Below are positions 8,403 to 17,522 of a stretch of 64,000 bases of DNA, piece by piece. Under the pieces are notes generated by a model that made no database searches, was not told the origin of the DNA, and saw only the letters and a program-made list of their open reading frames with translations. The position numbers and the translations under genes were made by a program. The DNA comes from CAZMHJ01 sp046350635. GTDB taxonomy: Bacteria; Patescibacteriota; Saccharimonadia; Saccharimonadales; CAIOMD01. The DNA is taken from positions 62,001-126,000 of the forward strand of contig JAXLZY010000002.1 of NCBI GenBank assembly GCA_046350635.1, written 5' to 3'. Numbering within the stretch: the first letter of the stretch is position 1; every line of letters begins with the position of its first letter.

Positions 8403-8858
8403 CTAAGCGGCCACAACAAGCCCTGCAAAAATTGAAAGCATTGCAATAAACCAGCCGATTTCAATAATCCAACCCCACTCTCGTTCACCCCACTGAATGT
8501 GGGCATGAAAGTTCGTGATTGGATTGCGCATCGGCAACTCACCCTCTTTGCGCTCTTTATACATACGATATGCCCAGACACTATCAGGAAGCATCGCCAA
8601 AAACATACACATAAGAACCAGCCAAATATACTGGGTATGAACCGTAACGATAACGAGCCACGTTAACATCACGAGCATAATTGCATCAACGGTTAAAATA
8701 GTTTTAAACCGAGCCGCGCGAGCTTCGGGCGTCGGCTCACCGTAGTGTGGTAAAGCATCAAGCGCGAAATGCGATAAGAGTGCAACTGGTAGAATCCACC
8801 AGGCTTGTGCAACAAGTGCCATGTTGGCAGCGGTAATTGCGTGGTTAGTTGCGGTCAT
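8403..8858 (-). CDS. Small integral membrane protein with conserved His/Asp motif
   Basis: The 151-residue protein has three to four membrane segments and a polar motif SHFALDALPHYGE (about 29-41), plus NFHAHIQWGE near the C-terminus. The His/Asp pattern resembles the YdjM/DUF457-type metal-dependent hydrolase-like membrane proteins, but it is too short and divergent for a firm call. It is sandwiched between recA and recX with 3-bp gaps on both sides, so it is probably co-transcribed with them. No functional link to recombination is evident. Confidence 0.6.
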   Translation of the reverse strand: MTATNHAITAANMALVAQAWWILPVALLSHFALDALPHYGEPTPEARAARFKTILTVDAIMLVMLTWLVIVTVHTQYIWLVLMCMFLAMLPDSVWAYRMYKERKEGELPMRNPITNFHAHIQWGEREWGWIIEIGWFIAMLSIFAGLVVAA

Positions 8859-8861
8859 ACA

Positions 8862-9893
8862 CTACTGAGGCTGTGCAGCTTGGCGCACGAGTTTTTCTAT
8901 TTTTTTGAGCTCTTCTGGGTGATCAGTCAAATACTGCTTAGCAGCTTCGCGACCTTGGCCAATTTTAGCGCCATCATACTCAAACCAAGCACCGGCCTTA
9001 CCGACAATACCATGCTGGACAGCCAAGTCGAGCGTATCGCCTTCGCGACTGATGCCAACGTTATACATGATATCGAATTCAGCCTCCCGGAATGGCGGTG
9101 CAATCTTGTTTTTAACTACTTTTACCCGAGCTCGGTTACCAATAACTTCTTCGCCACTCTTTATTTGACTAATACGACGAATATCCATACGGACAGATGC
9201 GTAAAATTTAAGCGCGTTACCACCAGTGGTAGTTTCTGGGTTACCAAACATAATGCCAATCTTCATACGAAGCTGATTAATAAAGATGACCGTGGTGTGA
9301 CTCTTATTAATGACGCCCGTAAGCTTGCGAAGTGCTTGGCTCATAAGGCGTGCCTGAAGACCCATGTGTGAATCACCCATATCACCTTCGATTTCGGCTT
9401 GTGGTACGAGTGCGGCAACGGAGTCGACTACAATTAAATCTACGGCGTTACTGCGAACTAGTGTTTCAACAATTTCGAGCGCTTGCTCACCATTATCTGG
9501 CTGTGCAACTAATAACTTGCCAATGTTTACACCAATCCGTTCGGCATAGGCTGGGTCAAGGGCGTGCTCGGCATCAATAAATGCAGCCGTACCGCCCTGT
9601 TTTTGAATTTCCGCAACCGCATGAAGCGTTAGGGTTGTCTTACCGCTACTTTCTGGGCCATAAATTTCGATAATACGACCTTTTGGGATACCACCTCCAA
9701 GAGCGAGGTCGAGGCTCAAGCTACCGGTTGAAAACGTCTCAACGTCAATCTTTGCTTCGTCGCCAAGTTGCATAATGGCGCCCGCACCAAATTGTTTTTT
9801 AATTTGATCAACTGCGAGCGTCAGCGCTTGGCTTTTTCCACTTTCGCTACCATCATTTGTCGCTACCTCTTTTTTTGGTGCTTTTGCCGCCAT
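8862..9893 (-). CDS. recA: RecA recombinase
   Basis: The 343-residue protein is a full-length RecA: Walker A GPESSGKTT (79-87), the FIDAEHALDP segment, the VVDSVAALVPQAEIEG Walker B/L1 region, and the L2-region GGNALKFYASVR. It forms ATP-dependent filaments on single-stranded DNA for strand exchange and probably supports natural transformation with the nearby pilus and comEC genes. It has an AAGGGAG Shine-Dalgarno and a TATACT box upstream, and diverges from pilB. Confidence 0.98.
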   Translation of the reverse strand: MAAKAPKKEVATNDGSESGKSQALTLAVDQIKKQFGAGAIMQLGDEAKIDVETFSTGSLSLDLALGGGIPKGRIIEIYGPESSGKTTLTLHAVAEIQKQGGTAAFIDAEHALDPAYAERIGVNIGKLLVAQPDNGEQALEIVETLVRSNAVDLIVVDSVAALVPQAEIEGDMGDSHMGLQARLMSQALRKLTGVINKSHTTVIFINQLRMKIGIMFGNPETTTGGNALKFYASVRMDIRRISQIKSGEEVIGNRARVKVVKNKIAPPFREAEFDIMYNVGISREGDTLDLAVQHGIVGKAGAWFEYDGAKIGQGREAAKQYLTDHPEELKKIEKLVRQAAQPQ

Positions 9894-10022
9894 GTCAGAA
9901 TTACTCCCTTTTTACCCTTATACTGTTACCAAAAGTATAGCAAAATAGCGAACCCAACACAGCTTAGTTTTTACATCATTATTAACACGCTTATCCTTAT
10001 CGTCTATAATAACGACAAAGCT

Positions 10023-11840
10023 ATGCGAATATCAGATAAGCTCGTCGAAGAGCTGCTCACAAACACTAATAAAGTCACACCCGAACAGCTGACTGCCCTT
10101 AAAGAGCAAGAGCAGAACGAAAAGAAGCCGTTACAGGATGTGGTTGTTGCAGCCAATGTTATTAGTGAAAAAGAACTGACCCAGGCTATAGCAGAAGCAA
10201 TTGATATTCCGTTTGTAGATATAAACGTTAAAGAAATCCCTAAAGAAATCTTACACTTAGTGCCTGAGCGTATCGCCCGCCAGTATAACGTTGTCGTGTA
10301 CGGGGAAGAAGAAGACGGCACAAAACTCCTTGCCATGGAGGACCCGGACGATATTCAAGCCATTAGCTTTCTACAGAAGCAGCTTGGTAACGAACTACGT
10401 ATTTATATCGCAACCCGTACCAATATACTTCAGGCAATCGATCAATATCGCGAAAATATTAGTGGCGAAATTAGTGAGGTTATATCTGCTGAGGCCGATG
10501 GTCAAGCCCAAGAAGGCGAAGATTTTGACGAATCAGACTTAGCTGAAGATTCGCCAATTGCTCAGACCGTTAATCTACTTGTGGAAGGTGCTATCAAATC
10601 TGGCGCATCTGACATACATATTGAACCCCGTGAAGATTATGTTTCTATTCGATATCGTATCGATGGTATTTTGCGTGAAGTAAATAAGCTTCCTAAAAAG
10701 GTTCACGGTGCCCTTGTATCGCGCATTAAAATTTTATCGAACCTTAAGATTGATGAACGCCGGGCCCCACAAGATGGTCGCTTTAAAATATCTATCAATA
10801 GTCTTGTGTACGCGTTACGCGTTTCTACCCTGCCAATAACTGATGGCGAAAAAGTAGTTATGCGTATTCTGAACGAATCATCTAAAGCCCTCACGCTTGA
10901 GCAACTTGGTTACTGGGGGCATTCACTAGATACAATTAACCACGCCATTACGCAACCTCATGGGATGATTTTGGTAACTGGCCCGACCGGTTCTGGTAAA
11001 TCAACAAGCTTATTTAGTGTGTTGAGTCTGCTCAATAACCCTGCGGTAAATATATCTACCGTCGAAGACCCCGTTGAGTATAAAATTCCAGGTGCTAACC
11101 AAACTCAGGTTAACCCTATAGCCGGTATGACGTTTGCGGCAGGCTTACGTGCACTACTCCGACAGGATCCAAATATTATCATGGTTGGTGAGATTCGTGA
11201 CGGTGAAACTGCCGGGCTCGGTGTGCAAGCAGCCCTGACTGGTCACTTAGTATTTGCGACGCTCCACACAAATAACGCTGCAACCTGTTTGCCTCGTTTG
11301 CTCGATATGGGCATTGAACCGTTTCTCATCGCGAGCACTGTTCGAGCTGTTGTTGGTCAGCGGCTCGTTCGAAGACTTTGCTCAAAGTGTCGCGAGCCAT
11401 ACACCCCAGACGCAACAATTGTAAAAAAGATTGCAGATAGTTTCGGGATTAAAGACGCAACCTTCATGAAACGTATCCACGAACTCGAAGAAGTAGCATT
11501 AAACGGTGGAATCGGTGCAAGCGAAGGTAACCCTAAAGATACAAAAGATACTGCAAGCCTCTCGACCTCCGACAGTAAAATTAGTCGATTATGGAAGGCA
11601 AAAGAAGGTGGTTGTGATGAATGTAACCATATAGGCTACCGTGGCCGAATGGGTATTTACGAAGTACTCGGTAATTCAAGCGAAGTGCAACGCTTAATTG
11701 TAGCGAATGCAACGAGCGAAGAAATTCAGAACCAAGCCGTCAAAGAGGGTATGATTGTGATGCAAATGGATGGCTTCATTAAGGCACTTAGGGGCCAAAC
11801 AACGATAGAGGAGATTTTGCGCGTAACCGCAGAAGAATAA
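10023..11840 (+). CDS. pilB: PilB/GspE type IV pilus assembly ATPase
   Basis: The protein has 605 residues when started at ATG 10023; an open frame continues upstream, but that region overlaps recA and has no pilus similarity. N-terminal MshEN-type domain (1-150), ATPase core with SDIHIEPR, Walker A GPTGSGKST (about 320-328), Asp box and Walker B MVGEIRDGETA, HLVFATLHTNNA, and a four-cysteine zinc site (CSKC about 453, CDEC about 531). It powers pilin polymerisation from the cytoplasm. TATAAT (10005-10010) ends 12 nt before ATG. A 1-nt gap to pilC shows an operon. Confidence 0.95.
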   Translation: MRISDKLVEELLTNTNKVTPEQLTALKEQEQNEKKPLQDVVVAANVISEKELTQAIAEAIDIPFVDINVKEIPKEILHLVPERIARQYNVVVYGEEEDGTKLLAMEDPDDIQAISFLQKQLGNELRIYIATRTNILQAIDQYRENISGEISEVISAEADGQAQEGEDFDESDLAEDSPIAQTVNLLVEGAIKSGASDIHIEPREDYVSIRYRIDGILREVNKLPKKVHGALVSRIKILSNLKIDERRAPQDGRFKISINSLVYALRVSTLPITDGEKVVMRILNESSKALTLEQLGYWGHSLDTINHAITQPHGMILVTGPTGSGKSTSLFSVLSLLNNPAVNISTVEDPVEYKIPGANQTQVNPIAGMTFAAGLRALLRQDPNIIMVGEIRDGETAGLGVQAALTGHLVFATLHTNNAATCLPRLLDMGIEPFLIASTVRAVVGQRLVRRLCSKCREPYTPDATIVKKIADSFGIKDATFMKRIHELEEVALNGGIGASEGNPKDTKDTASLSTSDSKISRLWKAKEGGCDECNHIGYRGRMGIYEVLGNSSEVQRLIVANATSEEIQNQAVKEGMIVMQMDGFIKALRGQTTIEEILRVTAEE

Positions 11841-11841
11841 T

Positions 11842-13059
11842 ATGGCAGAATACACCTATACCGCTGTTACAAAAGATGGAAAATCAATATCTGGAAGTAT
11901 TGAAGCCTCTTCAAAAGATACTCTTATAGAGACGCTTCACAAACAAGGCTTACGACCGCTTGTTGTTAAACAAAAATCTTCGCGCGGGAATATTAGTTTT
12001 GGCAAGCCAAAAGTAAAGTTAAAAGATATGGTGATGTTCACCAGGCAGTTATCGACCATGGTTTCTGCTGGTGTACCCCTTACCCGTTCACTCACTACTC
12101 TTCAGGAACAAACCGAAAATAAATACTTTAAAACTGTTATTGGTAGTATTACTAAAGATGTTGAGAGCGGTATCACAATTGGTGATGCGATGGCGAAGTT
12201 CCCTAATGTCTTTTCAGAAGTCTACGTCAATATGGTAAAGGCTGGTGAGGCTGGTGGTATTTTAGATGAAATTCTAAAGCGTCTTGCTTCACAGGTTGAG
12301 CAAGAAGCAAGCATGAAAAAGAAAATTAAAAGTGCCATGACGTACCCGGTAGTTATTGGTACGATTGCAGTTTTGGCATTCTTTGGGCTAATGATTTTTG
12401 TAATGCCTAAAATGGGTAAAATTATCAAGGACCTTGGGGGTCCAGATGCAAAATTACCCGTCTACTCGCAGTTCTTACTTGATATGAGTGGTTATATGCA
12501 GAAGTACGCTGTATTTATTATTATCGCGCTTGGTGTCGCAATATACTTTACGCGTCGATACATAAGAACCCCCAAGGGTAAGTTCCAGTTTCATCTCTTA
12601 ATGCTCCGCACACCTATTATTAAAGAAATACTCATTAAGATTGCGGTCGCACGATTCGCACGAACCTTTGCTTCGCTGATGTCAGCTGGTGTAAGTGTTC
12701 TGGATGCCCTACAGGTTACGGGCGGTGCAATAGGCAATAAGGTTTTACAGAAAGAATTAGACGAAGCCGCTAAAGAAGTTAAAAACGGTAAGCCCTTGTC
12801 TGAACCAATGGCTCAAAGTAAGTATTTTCCACCGATTGTAAGCCAGATGCTTGCTATTGGTGAAGAAACTGGGCAAATCGATACCATTTTAGTTAAGATT
12901 GCCGATTTCTATGAAGAAGAAGTATCAACTACTATTGACGGCCTCAGTTCAATTATCGAACCAGTTATGATTATTGCTATTGGCGCAATGGTTGGTGTTA
13001 TCGCGGCAAGTGTTATGGGACCAATTTCTTCGCTCAGTAAAAATATTGGTAGTAACTAA
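11842..13059 (+). CDS. pilC: PilC inner-membrane platform protein of type IV pili
   Basis: The 405-residue protein has two T2SF domains, each with MFTRQLSTMVSAGVPL-type (about 64-79) and ARFARTFASLMSAGVSVLDAL-type (about 270-290) motifs. Three membrane helices are visible (about 168-190, 218-238 and 375-398). The protein is the membrane platform that couples the PilB motor to pilin insertion. It follows pilB after 1 nt and precedes the major-pilin promoter. Length and motifs are typical. No pilT gene, often found next to pilC, is present in the window. Confidence 0.95.
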   Translation: MAEYTYTAVTKDGKSISGSIEASSKDTLIETLHKQGLRPLVVKQKSSRGNISFGKPKVKLKDMVMFTRQLSTMVSAGVPLTRSLTTLQEQTENKYFKTVIGSITKDVESGITIGDAMAKFPNVFSEVYVNMVKAGEAGGILDEILKRLASQVEQEASMKKKIKSAMTYPVVIGTIAVLAFFGLMIFVMPKMGKIIKDLGGPDAKLPVYSQFLLDMSGYMQKYAVFIIIALGVAIYFTRRYIRTPKGKFQFHLLMLRTPIIKEILIKIAVARFARTFASLMSAGVSVLDALQVTGGAIGNKVLQKELDEAAKEVKNGKPLSEPMAQSKYFPPIVSQMLAIGEETGQIDTILVKIADFYEEEVSTTIDGLSSIIEPVMIIAIGAMVGVIAASVMGPISSLSKNIGSN

Positions 13060-13067
13060 AATTGTCG

Positions 13068-13095
13068 TTGACTTCTCTACGCTTATGCTTATAAT
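13068..13095 (+). promoter_or_regulatory. Promoter of the pilin gene
   Basis: TTGACT (13068-13073), a 16-nt spacer and TATAAT (13090-13095) are followed by a roughly 70-nt leader ending in AAGGAGGG before ATG 13172. This is a strong promoter plus strong Shine-Dalgarno, fitting a highly expressed structural pilin. Confidence 0.75.
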
Positions 13096-13171
13096 CAAAC
13101 CTAGATATTTGTGTATCTATTGGTATACATATCAAAGTAATAAATATTAAGATCAAGGAGGGTGGGTTTCA

Positions 13172-13627
13172 ATGATCTCACTTAAGAAAAAGCAATCAGG
13201 TTTTACAATAGTTGAACTTTTGATTGTTATCGTTGTCATCGGTATCTTGGCAACATTGGTAATCGTAACCTTTAGTGGCGTACAGCAGAAGGCACGTGAC
13301 ACCAAGCGCGAAACAGACGTTAAGGCACTTGCAAGCCAGCTAGAGGTATACTACGCCAACAATGGCTCATACCCAGCAATTGCACAGCTCCAAGACAATA
13401 CTTGGGTGCAAGCTAACCTTAAGGGTCTTGATGTGGCTGGTTTAGTTGCTCCAAACGGCAGTGGCACAAACACTATTAGCGCAACAGCTAGCACAACTAC
13501 TTACCAATACGTGGCGACACCAAGTGGTTGTACAACAGCTAACAAAGACTGTACTGGCTTTACCATTACAGCTAACCGTGAAGCAAGTGGTGCATCACCA
13601 ATTGTTAAGGCAAACCTTAGCAACTAG
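13172..13627 (+). CDS. Type IV pilin (major pilin candidate)
   Basis: The 151-residue prepilin has a short basic leader, the cleavage motif QSG/FTIVELL with Glu5, and one hydrophobic helix (about 10-35). A globular domain contains Cys residues near the C-terminus (GCTTANKDC), probably a disulfide loop. It has its own promoter, an excellent Shine-Dalgarno and a terminator immediately downstream, all consistent with a high-dose major pilin. It sits between pilC and the minor pilins. A prepilin peptidase (PilD) would be needed and is not in the window. Confidence 0.93.
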   Translation: MISLKKKQSGFTIVELLIVIVVIGILATLVIVTFSGVQQKARDTKRETDVKALASQLEVYYANNGSYPAIAQLQDNTWVQANLKGLDVAGLVAPNGSGTNTISATASTTTYQYVATPSGCTTANKDCTGFTITANREASGASPIVKANLSN

Positions 13628-13644
13628 TTGAATCTTGTTCTTCA

Positions 13645-13675
13645 AAAAACACCCGTTTTTAAAACGGGTGTTTTT
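13645..13675 (+). terminator. Rho-independent terminator after the pilin gene
   Basis: A 15-bp stem built on ACACCCGTTTT / AAAACGGGTGT, with a tiny loop and a T-tract, lies 18 nt after the pilin stop. It is nearly symmetric, so it could work in both directions. Confidence 0.9.
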
Positions 13676-13732
13676 ATTTGTAACGCTTAGACTGGCATAA
13701 GCGTTTTTGATATAATAGACTACGAATTCACA

Positions 13733-15310
13733 ATGAAAAAACACACTGCTTTGGGCGGGCACGGATTCACGCTTACTGAGGTTTTAATTGCCAACATTGT
13801 ATTTGCAATTGTTGCGCTTAGTTTTATTGGTTTATTTACTGCACTCGTATCAAGCGCCTCTACTACCAAACGTAAAGCTGTAGCCTTAACGCTCGCTACA
13901 AACCAAATGGAATATCTGAAATCGCTACCTTATGACAGCCTTGCAGTTGCGGGCGGTAGTATTTATAGTGCCAGCCCATTACCTGCCACTTCAACGCAAA
14001 CGGTAAACAATTTTAGCTACACAATAACTACAGCAGTCTCGTACGCTGATGATGCTTATGACGGCTGTGCGTCATATCCAAGCCAAGCACTTAAGTTGAA
14101 ATATTGTCGCAACTACCCACCACCAACCGGTGCACCTGCGACAGATACAAATCCAGAAGATTACAAGGTCATTAATGTAATCGTGGCCTCAAAAACTGGT
14201 GTCAAACTCGCAGAAGTTGATACACAAGTCGCAGCACGAGTTTCGGAGACTAGTAGCACAACTGGTGCCATTTTTGTAAGCGTTATCGACGAAACTGGTA
14301 ACCCCGTTTCTGGGGCATCAGTTACCCTAACAAACAGTACTGTTTCACCTGCTATTAACCTAGGTGATCAAACAGATAGTAATGGTGTAGCGATTTTTTA
14401 CGGTATGCCCCCTGACACTAATGGCTATGACTATGTAGTTTCCGCATCGAAATCAGGCTATTCAAGTCTGACAACTATTGCACCTTCTGGGTCACTACAG
14501 CCAAATTATTCAAGCCTACAAGTACTTACCCAGCAATCTTCACTCGTGACACTAACTATTAAGGGTATGTCGGCGAATAGCCTGGTTATTGAAACAACAG
14601 ATACTTCTGGTAATCCGATCGCAAACATGAAGACATATATTAAAGGTGGTTATAAAAAATATTCATCAAGCACAGATACCTCATACTACTACGATAACTT
14701 TACGCCATCAGATACAAGACCAACATCAGATGGTTCTGGTTTAACCTCAGTCAGTAATCTTGTGCCGGGCTCATATATATTTTGTGGTGATGCCGGAGCA
14801 ACAAACTGTAAGGTTGGTGCTACTACGTACTTTTTAGTAGCAGCCGTGCCATACAGTGGCACAAATGCATTTAACCCAATCGTTGTCCCAACATACTATG
14901 CTTCAAATCCGCCGAGTACCACCTTTAGCTATAACAGCACTGCATTTTTACAAAAAGTACGGCTCATGCTTACGACGGATAGTAACTACCCACGTATCAG
15001 TACCCTAAGCCCTGATGATTTAAGCCTTGCTTCTGGGGGGCTTAGTGCTTTTGCTTTTACGATAACTGGTACCAACCTACCTTGTAATAGCAATCCATCA
15101 AGTTGCTCGACATCAGTAAGATTTATCCAGGGTGGTAACACATACACTGCCTCATGTACCGGTACGGCATCACCGGCAACCCAATTAAACTGTACTGTTA
15201 ACCTTACGGGAATAAGTAGTGGCCAAGCGCAACTTAGCCTCACCGTTTCTGGCAAGTCAATAACTATCCCCGCAGGATCTCTGATTGGAGGACTAAATGT
15301 CACTCCATAA
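13733..15310 (+). CDS. Large minor prepilin (PilV-like) with carboxypeptidase-regulatory-like domain
   Basis: The 525-residue protein has prepilin motif GHG/FTLTEVLI with Glu5 and an N-terminal helix. After the pilin-like head comes a carboxypeptidase-regulatory-like (CarboxypepD) beta domain (VIDETGNPVSGASVTLTN about 184-201, GVAIFYGMPP). A second similar stretch (TSGNPIANMKTYIKGGY) and a C-terminal IPT/TIG-like domain (PRISTLSPDDLSLASGG) follow. At over 500 residues it is far larger than normal minor pilins, so it may be a tip adhesin. A TATAAT box lies about 20 nt upstream; its 3' end overlaps the next gene by 14 bp. Confidence 0.82.
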   Translation: MKKHTALGGHGFTLTEVLIANIVFAIVALSFIGLFTALVSSASTTKRKAVALTLATNQMEYLKSLPYDSLAVAGGSIYSASPLPATSTQTVNNFSYTITTAVSYADDAYDGCASYPSQALKLKYCRNYPPPTGAPATDTNPEDYKVINVIVASKTGVKLAEVDTQVAARVSETSSTTGAIFVSVIDETGNPVSGASVTLTNSTVSPAINLGDQTDSNGVAIFYGMPPDTNGYDYVVSASKSGYSSLTTIAPSGSLQPNYSSLQVLTQQSSLVTLTIKGMSANSLVIETTDTSGNPIANMKTYIKGGYKKYSSSTDTSYYYDNFTPSDTRPTSDGSGLTSVSNLVPGSYIFCGDAGATNCKVGATTYFLVAAVPYSGTNAFNPIVVPTYYASNPPSTTFSYNSTAFLQKVRLMLTTDSNYPRISTLSPDDLSLASGGLSAFAFTITGTNLPCNSNPSSCSTSVRFIQGGNTYTASCTGTASPATQLNCTVNLTGISSGQAQLSLTVSGKSITIPAGSLIGGLNVTP

Positions 15311-15893
15311 CAACCGGAAAGGCTTTACTTTAGTTGAGGTGATGATTTCGCTCGTGGTTGGAGCTTTAGTGATGATAGGTATTTTTTCTTTTTTCGGTAG
15401 TTCAATTAATGAATACTTCAAAATGCAACAAGAAAGCGTAGCATTTGCAGATGTTGCCGCAAATTCTCAACGAGTAGCCAAAGTGATTAGAGGGACAACC
15501 GACATAACTTCAGCTTCCAACAATAGCGTGACACTTTATTCTTATTTTTCACCGTACGACCAATATGTCTCGCTCATTACCTATTATCCAAACAATACTA
15601 ATACAAAATTACTTGCTGATGTTACAAAAATGACGGCAAATCCTCCGACGGGAACTCAGATTTCCGGAAGTACACAAACGTTTACGATTATTGATAATTT
15701 TTATTTACCAAATGGTACAAATACTTTTGAATATTTAGACTCGTCGGGCAGTACACTATCAACCCCCATTTCTGATTTACGTACTATAAAAGGTGTTCGT
15801 GTTAATCTGGCAGACAAACCAAGCGGAAGCTCAGGAGTAGTAACAAAGCTATCAGTTCAAGTGAGCCTGCGAAACAGAAAGACAAATCTATGA
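15297..15893 (+). CDS. Minor prepilin (PilW-like)
   Basis: The 198-residue protein has a basic leader, prepilin motif RKG/FTLVEVMISLVVG with Glu5 and one hydrophobic helix (10-32). A beta-rich globular domain without cysteines follows. It is translationally linked to both neighbours (14-bp overlap upstream, 4-bp ATGA overlap downstream). By position it is a PilW-type initiator-complex pilin. Exact orthology to PilW/PilJ cannot be decided from sequence. Confidence 0.82.
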   Translation: MSLHNNRKGFTLVEVMISLVVGALVMIGIFSFFGSSINEYFKMQQESVAFADVAANSQRVAKVIRGTTDITSASNNSVTLYSYFSPYDQYVSLITYYPNNTNTKLLADVTKMTANPPTGTQISGSTQTFTIIDNFYLPNGTNTFEYLDSSGSTLSTPISDLRTIKGVRVNLADKPSGSSGVVTKLSVQVSLRNRKTNL

Positions 15894-17467
15894 TTAAGAA
15901 AAAACAAGATGGTTTCGTGCTGCCAACACTGCTAAGTCTTATTATTGCACTTGGCATTATTATCTTTGCAGTAGCAGGACTTATAGAAGTTAATTTTAAT
16001 AGCGTTAATAATAATACTCAAAGCCAGAAAGCATTTAACATTGCTGAAGCAGGTATTAACTACTATCTTTGGCACCTGAGTCATAATTCGTCAGATTATA
16101 AAGATGGCCAGTCTACGCCAACGACGCCAGATGCAACTCTTGGTTATGGACCATATGTTCATAACTATATTGATACAAACGCAAAAACAACCGGAACATA
16201 CACCTTATGGATTAAACCACAAGGTAATGGCTCTACAGTCGCAACCGTTCGATCAATTGGTCAGGTTTCGGGTAGCGGTGCAAAACGAATAATCGAGGCT
16301 AAGGTTGGCGCGCCATCATTCGCAAGCTACGCGCTTGTATCTGATTCGCAGTTTTGGTTTGGTAATACCGAAAGCGCGGATGGCCCTGTGCATTCAAACC
16401 AAGGAATACGCATGGATGGCTCCAGTAACTCTGATGTTACCAGCTCGAACGCAACGTATGTACCTAGTTCATCGCTAGGGGGGAACGGCTCGACATCACG
16501 TCCAGGCGTGTGGTGCGACACTTCTGTAACTACACCTGTGAACTGCAATACTCGTTCGAAAGTTGACTGGCGATACCCCGTTACTTCCGTCGACTTTAAT
16601 CAAGTTACGAGTAGTCTATGCACAATCAAAAAACTAGCATTTGCATCAGATGCAAGCACCTCAGCCCTGGCTTCTAACGCAAACGCTTGTACCCAAGTGC
16701 CAACGACGCGAACTGCCGCATACCTACCACAGACGGCTACGAACGGAAGCTTTAGTGTTAGTAAGGGGTACCTTATTACGCTAAATAGTAACGGAACGTA
16801 CGATCTTGCGCGCGTAACCGCAGAAACCGACACGCAAACTTCATATTCTACCGCACTATCAACAACGCCAGTAGCTACAGGTATTGCTGTTCCGAGCTCA
16901 GGTGTAATTTTTGCTGAAGATAATGTATGGATTCGTACTTCTTCAACATTCACAGGGAGGGTCACGATAGCTTCTGGAAGACTGGCTAGTTCTACAAATA
17001 GTACCGATATTGTGATTGCTGACGATATTCTGTATACAAACAAAAATGGTAGTGATGCAATAGGGCTTATCACCGAAGATTCAGTGATTCTTGCGCCTTA
17101 TGCAATCCCTCAAACAGGTAACTTTACCTTTGAAGTAGACGCCGCAATTATTGCGCAGAGCGGTTCCGTCTCCTATCCTGATTCTTATCGATCCTCCGGG
17201 AACTGTACCAAGGGCTGGACTGGTGCAAATCAAAAATACTTATTCTATGGTTCTGTTTCAACCCGCCAAACATGGACATGGACATGGCAAATGAATAACT
17301 CGTGTGGCTCGGCAGTATATGATTCGGCTTCTGGTAAGTATATTTCTGGTGTAAAAACCAATACCACTTCGTATGATTACAATCTGATGTATGCCCCACC
17401 ACCAAGCTTTCCGATTACCAGCACCTACAATATTCTTTCGTGGCGGGAAGTCTTAACGAAACCATAA
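15890..17467 (+). CDS. Large PilX-like minor pilin protein
   Basis: The 525-residue protein starts MIKKKQDG/FVLPTLLSLIIALG, a prepilin-like leader and helix in which Glu5 is replaced by Thr, as in pilins placed at the tip (PilX/GspK-like). It continues with the PilX signature SQKAFNIAEAGINYYLW. The C-terminal 400 residues are a Ser/Thr/Asn-rich extracellular domain with several Cys pairs. It overlaps the preceding gene by 4 bp. It probably completes a tip complex with the two preceding minor pilins. The large domain is unassigned. Confidence 0.78.
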   Translation: MIKKKQDGFVLPTLLSLIIALGIIIFAVAGLIEVNFNSVNNNTQSQKAFNIAEAGINYYLWHLSHNSSDYKDGQSTPTTPDATLGYGPYVHNYIDTNAKTTGTYTLWIKPQGNGSTVATVRSIGQVSGSGAKRIIEAKVGAPSFASYALVSDSQFWFGNTESADGPVHSNQGIRMDGSSNSDVTSSNATYVPSSSLGGNGSTSRPGVWCDTSVTTPVNCNTRSKVDWRYPVTSVDFNQVTSSLCTIKKLAFASDASTSALASNANACTQVPTTRTAAYLPQTATNGSFSVSKGYLITLNSNGTYDLARVTAETDTQTSYSTALSTTPVATGIAVPSSGVIFAEDNVWIRTSSTFTGRVTIASGRLASSTNSTDIVIADDILYTNKNGSDAIGLITEDSVILAPYAIPQTGNFTFEVDAAIIAQSGSVSYPDSYRSSGNCTKGWTGANQKYLFYGSVSTRQTWTWTWQMNNSCGSAVYDSASGKYISGVKTNTTSYDYNLMYAPPPSFPITSTYNILSWREVLTKP

Positions 17468-17522
17468 GAGTAATTCGGTAAATAATGTTAAAATAACAAG
17501 TAAGCATAAGCAGTAAATACAA

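Noticed and set aside
9768..10022. N-terminal extension of pilB
   Set aside because: Overlaps recA and lacks pilus similarity; ATG 10023 fits family starts and the TATAAT box.
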